Positions 56,240-64,000 of a DNA stretch of 64,000 bases are shown in pieces. A model generated the notes under the pieces. The model was not told the DNA's origin. It ran no database searches and worked only from the letters and a program-made list of their open reading frames with translations. A program made the translations under genes and the position numbers. The DNA is taken from positions 620,001-684,000 of the forward strand of contig NZ_ONZI01000002.1 in NCBI RefSeq assembly GCF_900312995.1. Reading direction: 5' to 3'. The DNA comes from Kushneria phyllosphaerae. GTDB taxonomy: Bacteria > Pseudomonadota > Gammaproteobacteria > Pseudomonadales > Halomonadaceae. Positions within the stretch are counted from its first letter, which is position 1. Every line of letters starts with the position of its first letter.

Positions 56240-56761
56240 CAACATACGCAGGGAACTGAAGGGTAATGTGGTGAAAGACACTGCACGCCTGACCATGCAG
56301 AGCCAAAACACCGTGGGCCTGGAGGGGCCCGAAGCTACGCGATCGAGATTGGCAGTCAGGCTTTCGATAGCGTTTGCAGCTTCTTCATGATCAAAGACAC
56401 CGGCAAGGCGCTGTCTTCGAAAGACGGACCCGAGGTGGCATCCATGCCACGGCCATGGTGGCCTGGCGCCTCCTTGCAAGGGTCATTTGGCAGGCACACA
56501 TCTCAACATGCTTGTCACTGGAAAATTCTGATGTCCCGAGAAAGCCCTGATGACGTGCCGCATTGCCATGCATCATCCATAGCCAAATATGTGCCATGAT
56601 TTTATTTATACTTTAAAAACAAAGACTTATTATAATAATTTTAGCCAGCGCTATTCTTTTGTGGCGGTATGACAGCATGACCGCCATCAAAAACGTCGCC
56701 ACATGGCGACACGGCAACTTGGAAATAACAACAACCCACTGTTTTTTAAGAGAATTAAAGC
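56240..56761. other. Intergenic region with no clear protein gene, possible small RNA
   Basis: More than 500 bases between argA and the orphan terminator. Short frames exist on both strands but none has a good start site plus protein-like composition. The left half (56240-56580) is G+C-rich with several short dyads (TGGCATCCATGCCA at 56437-56450). The right half (56590-56760) is A/T-rich and could hold promoters. A small RNA ending at 56211 on the minus strand is the best explanation for the terminator. Confidence 0.4.
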
Positions 56762-56823
56762 TGTCTCCCTGAGGAGACAACCCCCTCGAATGGCTGTCTT
56801 GAGAAGACGACAGCCCTGTTTTT
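56762..56823 (+). terminator. Paired hairpins with plus-strand terminator
   Basis: TGTCTCCCTGAGGAGACA (56762-56779) is one hairpin. GGCTGTC (56792-56798) and GACAGCC (56809-56815) form a second, followed by CTGTTTTT. The T run is on the plus strand although argA ends here on the minus strand, so it may end a plus-strand transcript or serve both ways. Confidence 0.6.
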
Positions 56824-56827
56824 GGTG

Positions 56828-58165
56828 TCATTTTCCTGCCTTTGACAGGCCTTGAGAGGTCAATGTCTTGAGCAGCACTCTGGAGTTGCGCTGCGGGTTG
56901 TAGTGTTGACGCCGCCTTTGAGGCAGTGCGTCAGGCTCGGAGGTCACGAAGCCACGCTCCAGAAACCAGTGCAGGGTATGGGTGGTCAGGGCAAACAGCG
57001 TGGTTAACCCCTTCTCGCGGGCACGCTGCTCCACTCCTTCGAGCAGCAAGTCACCGCGCTCACCGCCGCGATAGCTCGGATGAACCGCCACACAGGCCAG
57101 TTCGGCGCTACCGTCCTCAGCATAGGGATGAAGCGCTGCACAGCCGATGACCATGCCATCGCGTTCGATCACCACATAGTCATCGATTTGCTGCTCCAAA
57201 CGCTCGCGCGAGCGCGCCACCAGCATGCCCCGCTCTTCCAGCGGGCGCAGCAGTTCGAGCAGTCCGCCGATGTCGTCAATACGGGCCCCTCTTAACTGTT
57301 CGTAGCGCTCGCGGGTAATCATGGTGCCGACACCGTCGCGGGTAAACAGCTCTGCCAGCAGCGCGTCGCGGTCCTGCCAGGACACCAGATGCGTTCGGCC
57401 AACGCCCTGGCGCGCCGCATCGCAGGCAATGTGCACATGCTCGGCAAGCTCTGCATCCTCATGCTGGCAGGCCAGGGCCTGCGCCTCCTGCAGATTCGGC
57501 TGACGCATCAGCCGGCCCTGAGCATTGTGCAGCCCGCCGGCACGGCCCACGATGATCAGCTTGTCGGCCCCCAGTGCAATGGCGGCATGACGGGCAATAT
57601 CCGCAGCGTCCAGATCAAAGACCTCCCCGGTGCTGGAGTAGCCCAGCGGTGGCAGCACCACCAGCGAACGCTGATCCAGCAGCGTGCGAATGGCATCACT
57701 GCGCACCCGGCGCACCTCACCTGCCCGTAGAAAATCGATGCCTTCGCGAATGCCCAGCGGCTTGGCCATGACCAGATTGCCGCTGATGGCATTGATCTCG
57801 ACGCCATGCAGCGGCGTATTGGAAAGCCCCGGCGAAAGTCGGGCCTCAATGGCCAGACGCAGGGTCGAGACTTCGCGCTCGATCAGCGTCATGCAGGCCT
57901 CATCGACCACGAACCGCCCCTGGTGGCGCTGCGGTGTCAGCGCCGCTTCCTCCAGCGCCTGTCGCACCTGGGCACGCACGCCAAAGACCAGCACCAGCCG
58001 GACACCCAGAACATGCAGCAACGCCAGGTCCTGAATCAGCGGGGCGCGACGCTCGGGCGTCAGCCCTTCTCCTTCGATCAGCACCACGAAGGTACGTCCC
58101 CGGTGGGCATCGATGTAGGTCGATGAGTTTCGAAACCAGTCGGCAAAGGGAAATGAGATATCCAA
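56828..58165 (-). CDS. argA: Amino-acid N-acetyltransferase (N-acetylglutamate synthase) ArgA
   Basis: 445 residues, typical length. It makes N-acetylglutamate, the first step of arginine synthesis, and is usually inhibited by arginine. The start is TTG 58165 with GGAG upstream. The amino-acid-kinase-like domain (GVRLVLVFGVRAQVRQALEE, GIREGIDFLRAGEVRRV) is followed by a GNAT domain with AELACVAVHPSYRGGERGDL. Two hairpins follow it and a perfect terminator separates it from the Pit gene. Confidence 0.95.
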   Translation of the reverse strand: MDISFPFADWFRNSSTYIDAHRGRTFVVLIEGEGLTPERRAPLIQDLALLHVLGVRLVLVFGVRAQVRQALEEAALTPQRHQGRFVVDEACMTLIEREVSTLRLAIEARLSPGLSNTPLHGVEINAISGNLVMAKPLGIREGIDFLRAGEVRRVRSDAIRTLLDQRSLVVLPPLGYSSTGEVFDLDAADIARHAAIALGADKLIIVGRAGGLHNAQGRLMRQPNLQEAQALACQHEDAELAEHVHIACDAARQGVGRTHLVSWQDRDALLAELFTRDGVGTMITRERYEQLRGARIDDIGGLLELLRPLEERGMLVARSRERLEQQIDDYVVIERDGMVIGCAALHPYAEDGSAELACVAVHPSYRGGERGDLLLEGVEQRAREKGLTTLFALTTHTLHWFLERGFVTSEPDALPQRRRQHYNPQRNSRVLLKTLTSQGLSKAGK

Positions 58166-58293
58166 GGGGGCTCCAGGATCAAACAGGCATCAATGGGGCC
58201 TCACGGGTGTGAAGGCCCCTTTATCTTAAAGCAGCAGACGCCCCAACGCAGGCCCGGGCAGCACCCACCTGAATTGACCACAGGAATCGACCA

Positions 58294-58329
58294 TAAAAAA
58301 GGCCGCCGTGAATCACGGCGGCCTTTTTT
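58294..58329. terminator. Bidirectional terminator of the Pit operon
   Basis: AAAAAAGGCCGCCGTGA and the matching TCACGGCGGCCTTTTTT (58295-58329) form a perfect long stem with T runs on both strands. It ends the minus-strand DUF47-Pit transcript. Confidence 0.92.
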
Positions 58330-58359
58330 GTCACATCGTGGCAAAGTGCGGTCAAAGAT

Positions 58360-59625
58360 CTAGCCGAACATGCCCTTGAGCATGAAAAAGAAGATGATCG
58401 ACAGCGCCGCACCGGCCGGCAGGGTCACCAGCCAGGAGATCACGATGGTGCCCAGCACCCGCAGGTTCAGTGCCTGCATCCCGCGCGCCAGACCCACACC
58501 GAGTACCGCACCGACCAGCGTATGCGTGGTGGAAATCGGCAGCCCCGTGCCGGAGGCGATCACCACGGTCGTGGCCGCCGCAAGCGTTGCCGCAAAGCCG
58601 CGCGAGGGCGTCAGTTCAGTAATGCCGGTGCCGACGGTAGCAATGACGCGGTGACCATAGGTCAGAAGACCAAAAACGATACCGCCACCACCGAGGATCA
58701 GAATCCACCAGGGCAGCGCCGCGTTACCGCCGATTTGCCCATGGGTATTCACGATACTGACCACAGCTGCCAGCGGTCCGACGGCGTTGGCAACGTCATT
58801 GGAACCGTGCGCAAAGGCCATCGCACAGGCGGTAAACATCATCAAGACCCCGAAGATGCGCTCGACGCCCGTGAAACTGGAGCGATTGCCCCCTCGCGGC
58901 TCATGCGTGATACGCCTTTCAAGCAAAATGCCCAGCAAGGTAATGATCGCGCCCACGCCCATGGCCCAGAGCAGCGCATCGGTAAAGCTGAGGTTCAGCC
59001 CCACATGGCTCAGCCCCTTGAGCAGCGTCACCATGGCCACGATAAACCCGACCAGAAACATGTAGCCCGGCACATAGCGCCGTGCGGCCGCCAGCGGATC
59101 CTTGTTTTCAAAGATCAGGCCCTGAATCGAGCGGAACAGCAAAAACCCGATCACCCCGGCGATGACCGGCGAGATCACCCAGCTCGAGACGATCTGGCCA
59201 ATGGCACCCCACTGCACCGAGGATGGTCCCAGCCCTGCCACGGCAAAGCCGACGATCGCGCCTACCACCGAATGGGTGGTGGATACCGGCCAGCCCTGCT
59301 TTGAAGCGATCATCAGCCAGATGGCGGCCGCCAGCAGTGACGACAGCATGCCATAGACCAGATACTGGGGCTCACTGCTGAGCAGCGTGGGATCGATGAT
59401 GCCGTTGCGAATGGTGGCCGTTACCTCACCGCCGGCAAGCCATGCCCCCAGAAATTCGAAGACAATGGCGATGCAGATCGCCTGCCGAATGGTAATGGCC
59501 TTGGAGCCAACCGAGGTGCCCATGGCATTGGCAACATCGTTGGCGCCAACCCCCCAGGCCATGAAGAAACCGAAAACGCAGGCGAGAAGAATAAAGAGCT
59601 CGCCATGCTGTGCAATGATGGTCAT
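58360..59625 (-). CDS. Low-affinity inorganic phosphate transporter, PiT family
   Basis: 421 residues, about ten transmembrane helices. The two inverted PiT signatures are present: GVGANDVANAMGTSVGSKAI near the N-terminus and AHGSNDVANAVGPLAAVVSI in the second half, with WPVSTTHSVVGAIVG and LPISTTHTLVGAVLG. It imports phosphate (often with metal cation) coupled to protons or sodium. It follows a DUF47 gene by 47 bases; this pair is a common operon in which the DUF47 protein modulates the transporter. Confidence 0.93.
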   Translation of the reverse strand: MTIIAQHGELFILLACVFGFFMAWGVGANDVANAMGTSVGSKAITIRQAICIAIVFEFLGAWLAGGEVTATIRNGIIDPTLLSSEPQYLVYGMLSSLLAAAIWLMIASKQGWPVSTTHSVVGAIVGFAVAGLGPSSVQWGAIGQIVSSWVISPVIAGVIGFLLFRSIQGLIFENKDPLAAARRYVPGYMFLVGFIVAMVTLLKGLSHVGLNLSFTDALLWAMGVGAIITLLGILLERRITHEPRGGNRSSFTGVERIFGVLMMFTACAMAFAHGSNDVANAVGPLAAVVSIVNTHGQIGGNAALPWWILILGGGGIVFGLLTYGHRVIATVGTGITELTPSRGFAATLAAATTVVIASGTGLPISTTHTLVGAVLGVGLARGMQALNLRVLGTIVISWLVTLPAGAALSIIFFFMLKGMFG

Positions 59626-59672
59626 AGGAAAATATCGTTATCCGAACTTCGGCACCCGATGGTGACGTGCGC

Positions 59673-60353
59673 CTATCGGGCCAAAAGGATTTGCAGGCGG
59701 CTGCCTACGCGTTCAGAGCGGTCGGAAACTTCACCGATCCAGTCAATGATCTGATAAAGAAACATGACATCGATGGGGGGTAGATCCCTTTCCAGCTCAA
59801 AAAGGCGGCGCCGGATCATGACCTGCTGATCGTCGGCCTGGTGTTCAAGTTCATGGAGCTTGCGAATCTGATCGCTCAGAAGATCAGAGACATTGCGCCC
59901 AAACCCCGATTCCAGCAGATCATCCAGCTCGGCCAGCGCCTGACGCGCCTGATGTACTGTAGCGACGGCCGTGCGCACGTATTCCTGAAAGATGTCTTCC
60001 ATCGCCTCGGGAATACGCATGCGCCGACCCAGCATGATTCCGGCGATATCCTTGATCTTGTTGGCGATCTTGTCCTGTACACTGATCAGTTCGAGCAGGT
60101 CGGAGCGTGAGACCGGCAGGAAAAGGCTGTTGGGCAGATTCATGCGGATATGGGTTTTCAGCTCGTCGGCGTCATGCTCGCCGGCGCTGATGCTATTGCG
60201 AATCTCGCCGGCGCGCGTCCAGTCCTGCTCAAGGGTTGCCTGAAAAAAGATCGGCAGCAGGTCGGCGCACTCGACGGTCTTGTCGATATGTTCAAGCAGC
60301 GGCTGGAACGGCGACCGGCCGAACAGTGCTGAAAAGGGATTGGATGACACCAT
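59673..60353 (-). CDS. DUF47 / PhoU-like accessory protein (TIGR00153 type)
   Basis: 226 residues, all-helical, related to PhoU. The start at 60353 gives MVSSNPFSALFGRSPFQPLL, the usual opening. SAGEHDADELKTHIRMNLPN and the second-repeat segment LHELEHQADDQQVMIRRRLF carry the acidic E-H-x-x-D metal motifs of PhoU-type bundles. It probably regulates the Pit transporter encoded next. Confidence 0.88.
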   Translation of the reverse strand: MVSSNPFSALFGRSPFQPLLEHIDKTVECADLLPIFFQATLEQDWTRAGEIRNSISAGEHDADELKTHIRMNLPNSLFLPVSRSDLLELISVQDKIANKIKDIAGIMLGRRMRIPEAMEDIFQEYVRTAVATVHQARQALAELDDLLESGFGRNVSDLLSDQIRKLHELEHQADDQQVMIRRRLFELERDLPPIDVMFLYQIIDWIGEVSDRSERVGSRLQILLAR

Positions 60354-60456
60354 GGTAATTTCACTGCAATGAAAAATGGCCACCCCAGTATATTTATCTG
60401 ACCCCCCGGCGTCATGAAAATTTAACGTTTGGCCCCCGGATAGAGCGAATTAACAC

Positions 60457-61368
60457 ATGAATCCGAGCACGCACGACGACAATACCGTCATAAACGCCTC
60501 TGATACCCCACAGGAAGTGGAGCTCAAGCTGGCCCTGGGTCAGGACAGTGTCGAAACGCTGAAGGCCCACCCGCTACTGCAGGCCACCACCTGTGAGACG
60601 TACCGCCTGGCCAATGTCTATTACGACACCCCCGGACGCGCCCTGGAGCAGTATCGAGTGGCCCTGCGCCTGCGCGGCGACGGCCAGCGCTTTGTTCAGA
60701 CGGTCAAGACTGCCGGCCACGGCCATGGCGGTCTGCATACGCGCGGCGAGTGGGAAATCCCGCGCGATGCAGAAAGTCTGGACACGGACTGGCTGGCAGG
60801 CCTTGGGGTGACTCCGTTTGAGCAGGACGACGTTCGGCAGTCGCTGCAGCCGGTCTATCGCACCGACTTTCAGCGCACCCAGTGGCTGCTTGAGCATGAG
60901 GGCAGCCGCATCGAGCTGGCGCTGGATATCGGCGAGATCATTGTCGGCGAGCATCGGGTCGCCATCCATGAAATCGAGCTTGAACTCAAGGGCGGCCGGG
61001 AAGACGCCCTCTGGTCGCTGGCAGAGCAGCTGGCCGGCCAGTGCGCCCTGCGTCCGGCCAATGCCAGCAAGGCGGCACGTGCCGTGTCACTGCGTGAGCA
61101 GCAATGGACGCTGCCGCCCTGCGCCCTTGATATGCCGGAGCAGTGCCTTGAACGGGCCATTCTGGCCCTGGATGCCTTTCAGGACAGCCAGCAGCCGTCG
61201 TTTTTATATGATGCACGCCAAACGCTGCTCAACCTGACCCGTCATGATGACCCTGAAGTGGCCACTCTGGCCGGTCGACTGGCCGATCTTTTATCCCGCA
61301 CCCAGTGGCTGGACTGTCGTTTCGGTCAGCAGTGGCTGGCGTTGATGCAGCATCTGTATCGAGGTTAA
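60457..61368 (+). CDS. CYTH-domain inorganic triphosphatase-like protein
   Basis: 303 residues. The CYTH tunnel enzyme is identified by the ExExK motif in QEVELKLALG, then LANVYYDTPGRALEQYRVAL, RLRGDGQRFVQTVKT and EIELELKGG. The domain hydrolyses triphosphate in E. coli YgiF. The C-terminal 80 residues (MPEQCLERAILALDAFQDSQ onward) are helical but lack the His-rich motifs of a CHAD domain, so this looks like a CYTH protein with a reduced or lost CHAD. It is divergent from the phosphate-transport operon, so a link to phosphate or polyphosphate use is plausible. Confidence 0.85.
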   Translation: MNPSTHDDNTVINASDTPQEVELKLALGQDSVETLKAHPLLQATTCETYRLANVYYDTPGRALEQYRVALRLRGDGQRFVQTVKTAGHGHGGLHTRGEWEIPRDAESLDTDWLAGLGVTPFEQDDVRQSLQPVYRTDFQRTQWLLEHEGSRIELALDIGEIIVGEHRVAIHEIELELKGGREDALWSLAEQLAGQCALRPANASKAARAVSLREQQWTLPPCALDMPEQCLERAILALDAFQDSQQPSFLYDARQTLLNLTRHDDPEVATLAGRLADLLSRTQWLDCRFGQQWLALMQHLYRG

Positions 61369-61423
61369 AAGCCCGCTGTATCGAGGTTGAAAGCCCATAG
61401 TCGACGTTGAAAGTTCGCAATCG
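61357..61423. repeat. 20-22-bp degenerate tandem repeat at the 3' end of the CYTH gene
   Basis: Units TATCGAGGTTAAAAGCCC (61357), TATCGAGGTTGAAAGCCC (61379) and TCGACGTTGAAAGTTCGC (61401) follow one another, ending in ATCGACCGCGG. The first unit contains the last codons and TAA of the gene; the later units look like copies of that end. Compare the array at 23509-23581. Confidence 0.8.
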
Positions 61424-61444
61424 ACCGCGGGTCGGCTCAATGGT

Positions 61445-63286
61445 CTAGAGCGATGCCGGCTGCAGGGATACCGGCAGTAGCGTGGCATTGAGTCGACCCA
61501 GCACGTCCTTAGACGACATGGGGCGGGCATAGATAAAGCCCTGAATCTGTTCGGCCCCCATGTCGCATACCGTCTTGAGCGTGGCACTCTCCTCGACGCC
61601 TTCGATGACCACACGAAACTCGAGACGACGGCACAGATCAATCACCGACGTCATCACGTGACGCTTGCGCGGCTCACGCTCCAGATCCATGACAAAGCGG
61701 CGATCGATCTTGATGCAATCCAGCGGCAGCTCGCACAGCTGTGACAGCGAAGAGTAGCCGCTGCCGAAATCATCAAGGGCGATGGAGATGCCGTGCTCGC
61801 GCAGCCGAACCAGGTTGCGAAGCGCCACGGCAGGCTCTGCCAGAACGGCCGATTCGGTAATTTCCAGATTGACGCGGCGCGGGTCAGCGCCGTGCTTGTG
61901 GATCAGTCGCATCATGTCATCGACCAGCATCGCGTCCTTGAGCTGATGGCGGGACAGATTGATGTTGATGACGAAGTCGCGGCCAAAACGCTGGGTAAAG
62001 GCCGGGTCCACCAGAATATGCAACGCCTTGTCGATCAGTTGCTGGCTGAGCTGATGGATCAATCCGGTGGATTCTGCCGCCTCGATAAAGGCGCCGGGCA
62101 TGGCAATGCCCTCCTCCCCATCGCGCAGACGCATCAGCGCTTCAAAGGCGACCACCCGCCCGCCCTCACTGACACTGACAATAGGCTGCAAAAAGCAGAG
62201 CACGCCATCACAGGCCAGTGCCGCACGGATCAGCTGTTCACCGCGGCGAGCTCGCGCGGCCTGCGTCTGAAGCTCGTCGGTGTAATAATGAATTCCCCCC
62301 ACCCCGGCTCCCGAGGCGTTTGTAATGGTCAAACGTGCCTGTTTTCTCAAGGCCTTGACGTCATCACTGCTGCCGGACTCGAAAGGGACAACCCCCACCA
62401 CATGGGACAGCCACACACGCCCCGTGTGGGTTTCCAGCGGCAGGCTCAGCATCTGCTGGATCGGCTCGACCAGGCGCGCCATGGCCTTTTGATCATGAAA
62501 GGGAGTGACGAGTGCATAGCTGAAATCGGGCAGCGCCATCAGCCGACCGGCCGGCAGCAGTTCCGCCAGCAGCTCGGCGATGCGGATCTCGAGTTCGCGG
62601 GTATTGTTGAAGTGCTCGGACTCGCTCAAAAGCGTGGCATTGACCAGGGTGATCTTGACCAGTGCGTGGCGCGCGCCCGGCGCATCCCCAATAGCGTCCT
62701 CCAGAAGCTGATCAAGCAGACTGGAATTACCAAGGCCCGTGACCGGATCACGATAGCGTTCGTGGGTAATATCACTGAGTACCCCGGTCAGCCCCGGCTC
62801 CCCAGCCTGATCATGGCTGATCATGCGAAGGCGCACGAAACGCCACTGCCCCAGCCCATCCAGAAGGCGAAATTCGATTTTCGACAGCCCATGGATAGCG
62901 GCCGCCTGATGACACAGCGCCTGCACCCGGTCGCGGTCCTCGGGGTGCAGCTTCTGGCACCACTGGGCCAGCAGGAGGGGTTTGACGTTGTCGTGATACA
63001 GCGTTTCCCAGCGTGATGACAGCGTCAGGGCATCGTCCTGGGCCTGCCAGTGCCAGATAACGTCATGTTCACACAGCAGCATGCGCTCATGTTGAGACAG
63101 GGAAATATCGTCCGAAGACGGGCGAAACACTTCCGGCACCGAGGATGTACCGAGCAGTTCCAGCAGGGTGTTACAGCAGGTCGACAGGTGAGCAAGTCTT
63201 TTCTCGTCAGGCGACGTCGACCCTGCCGCCAGCTCATCGGCCAGATAACGAATATCGTGACATAATGCCTGCACCGTACGACCCAT
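61445..63286 (-). CDS. PAS-(degenerate GGDEF)-EAL cyclic-di-GMP phosphodiesterase
   Basis: 613 residues. The start at 63286 has GGGG upstream. After a helical N-terminus comes a PAS-like domain (IWHWQAQDDALTLSSRWETL ... LHPEDRDRVQA). The GGDEF domain is recognisable (DPVTGLGNSSLLDQLLEDAI) but its active loop reads LMALPDFSYALVT, so it cannot make c-di-GMP. The EAL domain is intact: FEALMRLRDG, NINLSRHQ, NLEITES, LDDFGSGYSSL, IKIDRRFV, EGVEE and QGFIYARP. It should break down c-di-GMP, opposing the cyclase at 468. No transmembrane segment is seen. Confidence 0.9.
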   Translation of the reverse strand: MGRTVQALCHDIRYLADELAAGSTSPDEKRLAHLSTCCNTLLELLGTSSVPEVFRPSSDDISLSQHERMLLCEHDVIWHWQAQDDALTLSSRWETLYHDNVKPLLLAQWCQKLHPEDRDRVQALCHQAAAIHGLSKIEFRLLDGLGQWRFVRLRMISHDQAGEPGLTGVLSDITHERYRDPVTGLGNSSLLDQLLEDAIGDAPGARHALVKITLVNATLLSESEHFNNTRELEIRIAELLAELLPAGRLMALPDFSYALVTPFHDQKAMARLVEPIQQMLSLPLETHTGRVWLSHVVGVVPFESGSSDDVKALRKQARLTITNASGAGVGGIHYYTDELQTQAARARRGEQLIRAALACDGVLCFLQPIVSVSEGGRVVAFEALMRLRDGEEGIAMPGAFIEAAESTGLIHQLSQQLIDKALHILVDPAFTQRFGRDFVININLSRHQLKDAMLVDDMMRLIHKHGADPRRVNLEITESAVLAEPAVALRNLVRLREHGISIALDDFGSGYSSLSQLCELPLDCIKIDRRFVMDLEREPRKRHVMTSVIDLCRRLEFRVVIEGVEESATLKTVCDMGAEQIQGFIYARPMSSKDVLGRLNATLLPVSLQPASL

Positions 63287-63506
63287 GGCGCACCCCATAA
63301 ATGTTGTTGCTGACTGACGACGGGCCGTATCGTGCAGGGCTCGTCACCCTTTTCGACGGGTGACCCGAGACACTACAGGCGATAGCCATCGAGTGTGTTG
63401 CTGTATTTAACGGCGGGGGCTGCGTTTGCTGAAGCGTCGTGGCATGATTTTTGACGTTTTGCCCGGGCACACACGCGACTGACCCAACAAAAACTTCGGA
63501 GCGCCG

Positions 63507-64000
63507 GTGAGCAGTGAACCCCACAAAAAGCAGATGACGCTTCGCGAGCGTATTTTTCAGATCATTTTTGAATCGGATACGCCGGCCGCCAAGGGCTTCG
63601 ATATCGCCCTGATCATCATGATCGTGACAAGCGTCATCATCATTTTGCTCGACAGCGTCGTCAGCCTGAAAGCGCGCTACGGTGAGGCCTTTTTGATCGC
63701 CGAATGGACCTTTACAGGCATTTTTACGGTCGAGTACCTGCTGCGCCTTTACTGCCTGAATCGTCCCTGGCGTTACGCCCGCAGCGCCTACGGCATCATT
63801 GATCTGCTCAGCATCCTGCCCTCATGGCTGAGCCTTTTGATCCCGGGGTCTCAGGCAATGCTGGTCATCCGGGTGTTGCGCGTCATGCGGCTTTTCCGAG
63901 TACTGCGCCTGATGGAGTTTGTCGGCGAGGGGCATCTGCTGCTTGAGGCGCTGGAGCGCAGCCGGCAGAAAATTTTAATGTTTTTGATGACCGTCATGTC
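63507..64000 (+). CDS. Voltage-gated cation (K+) channel, N-terminal part (truncated by window edge)
   Basis: The first 164 codons are visible, open to the window end. The start is GTG 63507 with GGAG six bases upstream (ATG 63534 is an alternative). Transmembrane segments S1-S3 (FDIALIIMIVTSVIIILLDS, IAEWTFTGIFTVEYLLRLY, YGIIDLLSILPSWLSLLIPG) precede an S4 sensor with regularly spaced arginines, VIRVLRVMRLFRVLRLMEF. This is the ion-transport-protein fold of bacterial KvAP-like channels; the pore is beyond the window, so selectivity cannot be checked. Confidence 0.87.
   Translation, partial: MSSEPHKKQMTLRERIFQIIFESDTPAAKGFDIALIIMIVTSVIIILLDSVVSLKARYGEAFLIAEWTFTGIFTVEYLLRLYCLNRPWRYARSAYGIIDLLSILPSWLSLLIPGSQAMLVIRVLRVMRLFRVLRLMEFVGEGHLLLEALERSRQKILMFLMTVM

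Noticed and set aside
56180..56479. 99-codon minus-strand frame upstream of glrK
   Set aside because: It runs straight through the strong terminator at 56211-56239 and lacks a ribosome site; protein composition is not convincing.
56461..56500. Possible sigma-54 promoter (TTGCAA on the minus strand)
   Set aside because: The required GG ten bases before the GC is missing; other GG-N10-GC pairs were not found in 56240-56520.

Overview
The window is a G+C-rich bacterial chromosome segment, very probably from a gammaproteobacterium of the Halomonadaceae type. This is inferred from gene content: the glrK-qseG-glrR operon, guaB-guaA next to xseA, argA, a Pit plus DUF47 pair, sorbosone-dehydrogenase genes and many LysR regulators. 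No rRNA, tRNA or CRISPR array was seen. Most of the window is an ordinary, densely packed chromosome. One clearly more A/T-rich block (about 40.2-47.8 kb) is a transferred defence island.

Layout. 1-6.7 kb: a truncated YqaA-type membrane protein, a membrane diguanylate cyclase, a large secreted alpha/beta hydrolase and two MFS transporters. 6.7-11.4 kb: a TonB-dependent siderophore receptor with a Fur-like box, divergent from an OmpR/EnvZ-type two-component system. 11.6-16.9 kb: a DUF2231 membrane protein coupled to a sorbosone/glucose dehydrogenase, a MerR regulator divergent from a secreted hydrolase (this pair lies between two near-identical terminators), and an MscS-type channel. 17.1-23.3 kb: DUF2252, a LysR/quercetinase/esterase locus, a GH43 arabinanase and a 54-residue membrane protein. 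23.3-30.7 kb: GNAT remnant, LysR/SDR pair, GNAT gene, PEGA lipoprotein, a three-gene FecCD-type ABC importer behind a good Zur-box match, and an MmyB-type regulator. 30.9-40.2 kb: a probable type I-secreted protein, MFS, GST, LysR, DeoR, NudK, RlmE, an FAD oxidoreductase and a SpoU-type RNA methyltransferase.

The defence island (40.6-47.7 kb, minus strand) is hsdR-hsdS-X-hsdM with every junction overlapping. X is an ABC-type ATPase whose C-terminus carries the arrangement of the PrrC/RloC anticodon nucleases: R297-x3-E301 and H334, the latter inside an R-x6-H HEPN-type motif. The likely logic is restriction plus a tRNA-cleaving back-up that is held silent by the type I complex and released when a phage disables it. 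It is the most interesting system here. The left edge of the island touches a decayed acetyltransferase gene and the right edge touches the guaA terminator.

47.8-64 kb is core chromosome: guaB-guaA, xseA, the GlrK/QseG/GlrR system, an intergenic stretch with two terminators that have no obvious gene, argA, Pit/DUF47, a CYTH phosphatase, a PAS-degenerate-GGDEF-EAL phosphodiesterase and the start of a voltage-gated cation channel. Other points of interest are decayed copies of a GNAT gene and of a LysR 3' end, similar tandem repeats at two gene ends, and a quercetinase whose N-terminal cupin has lost metal ligands.
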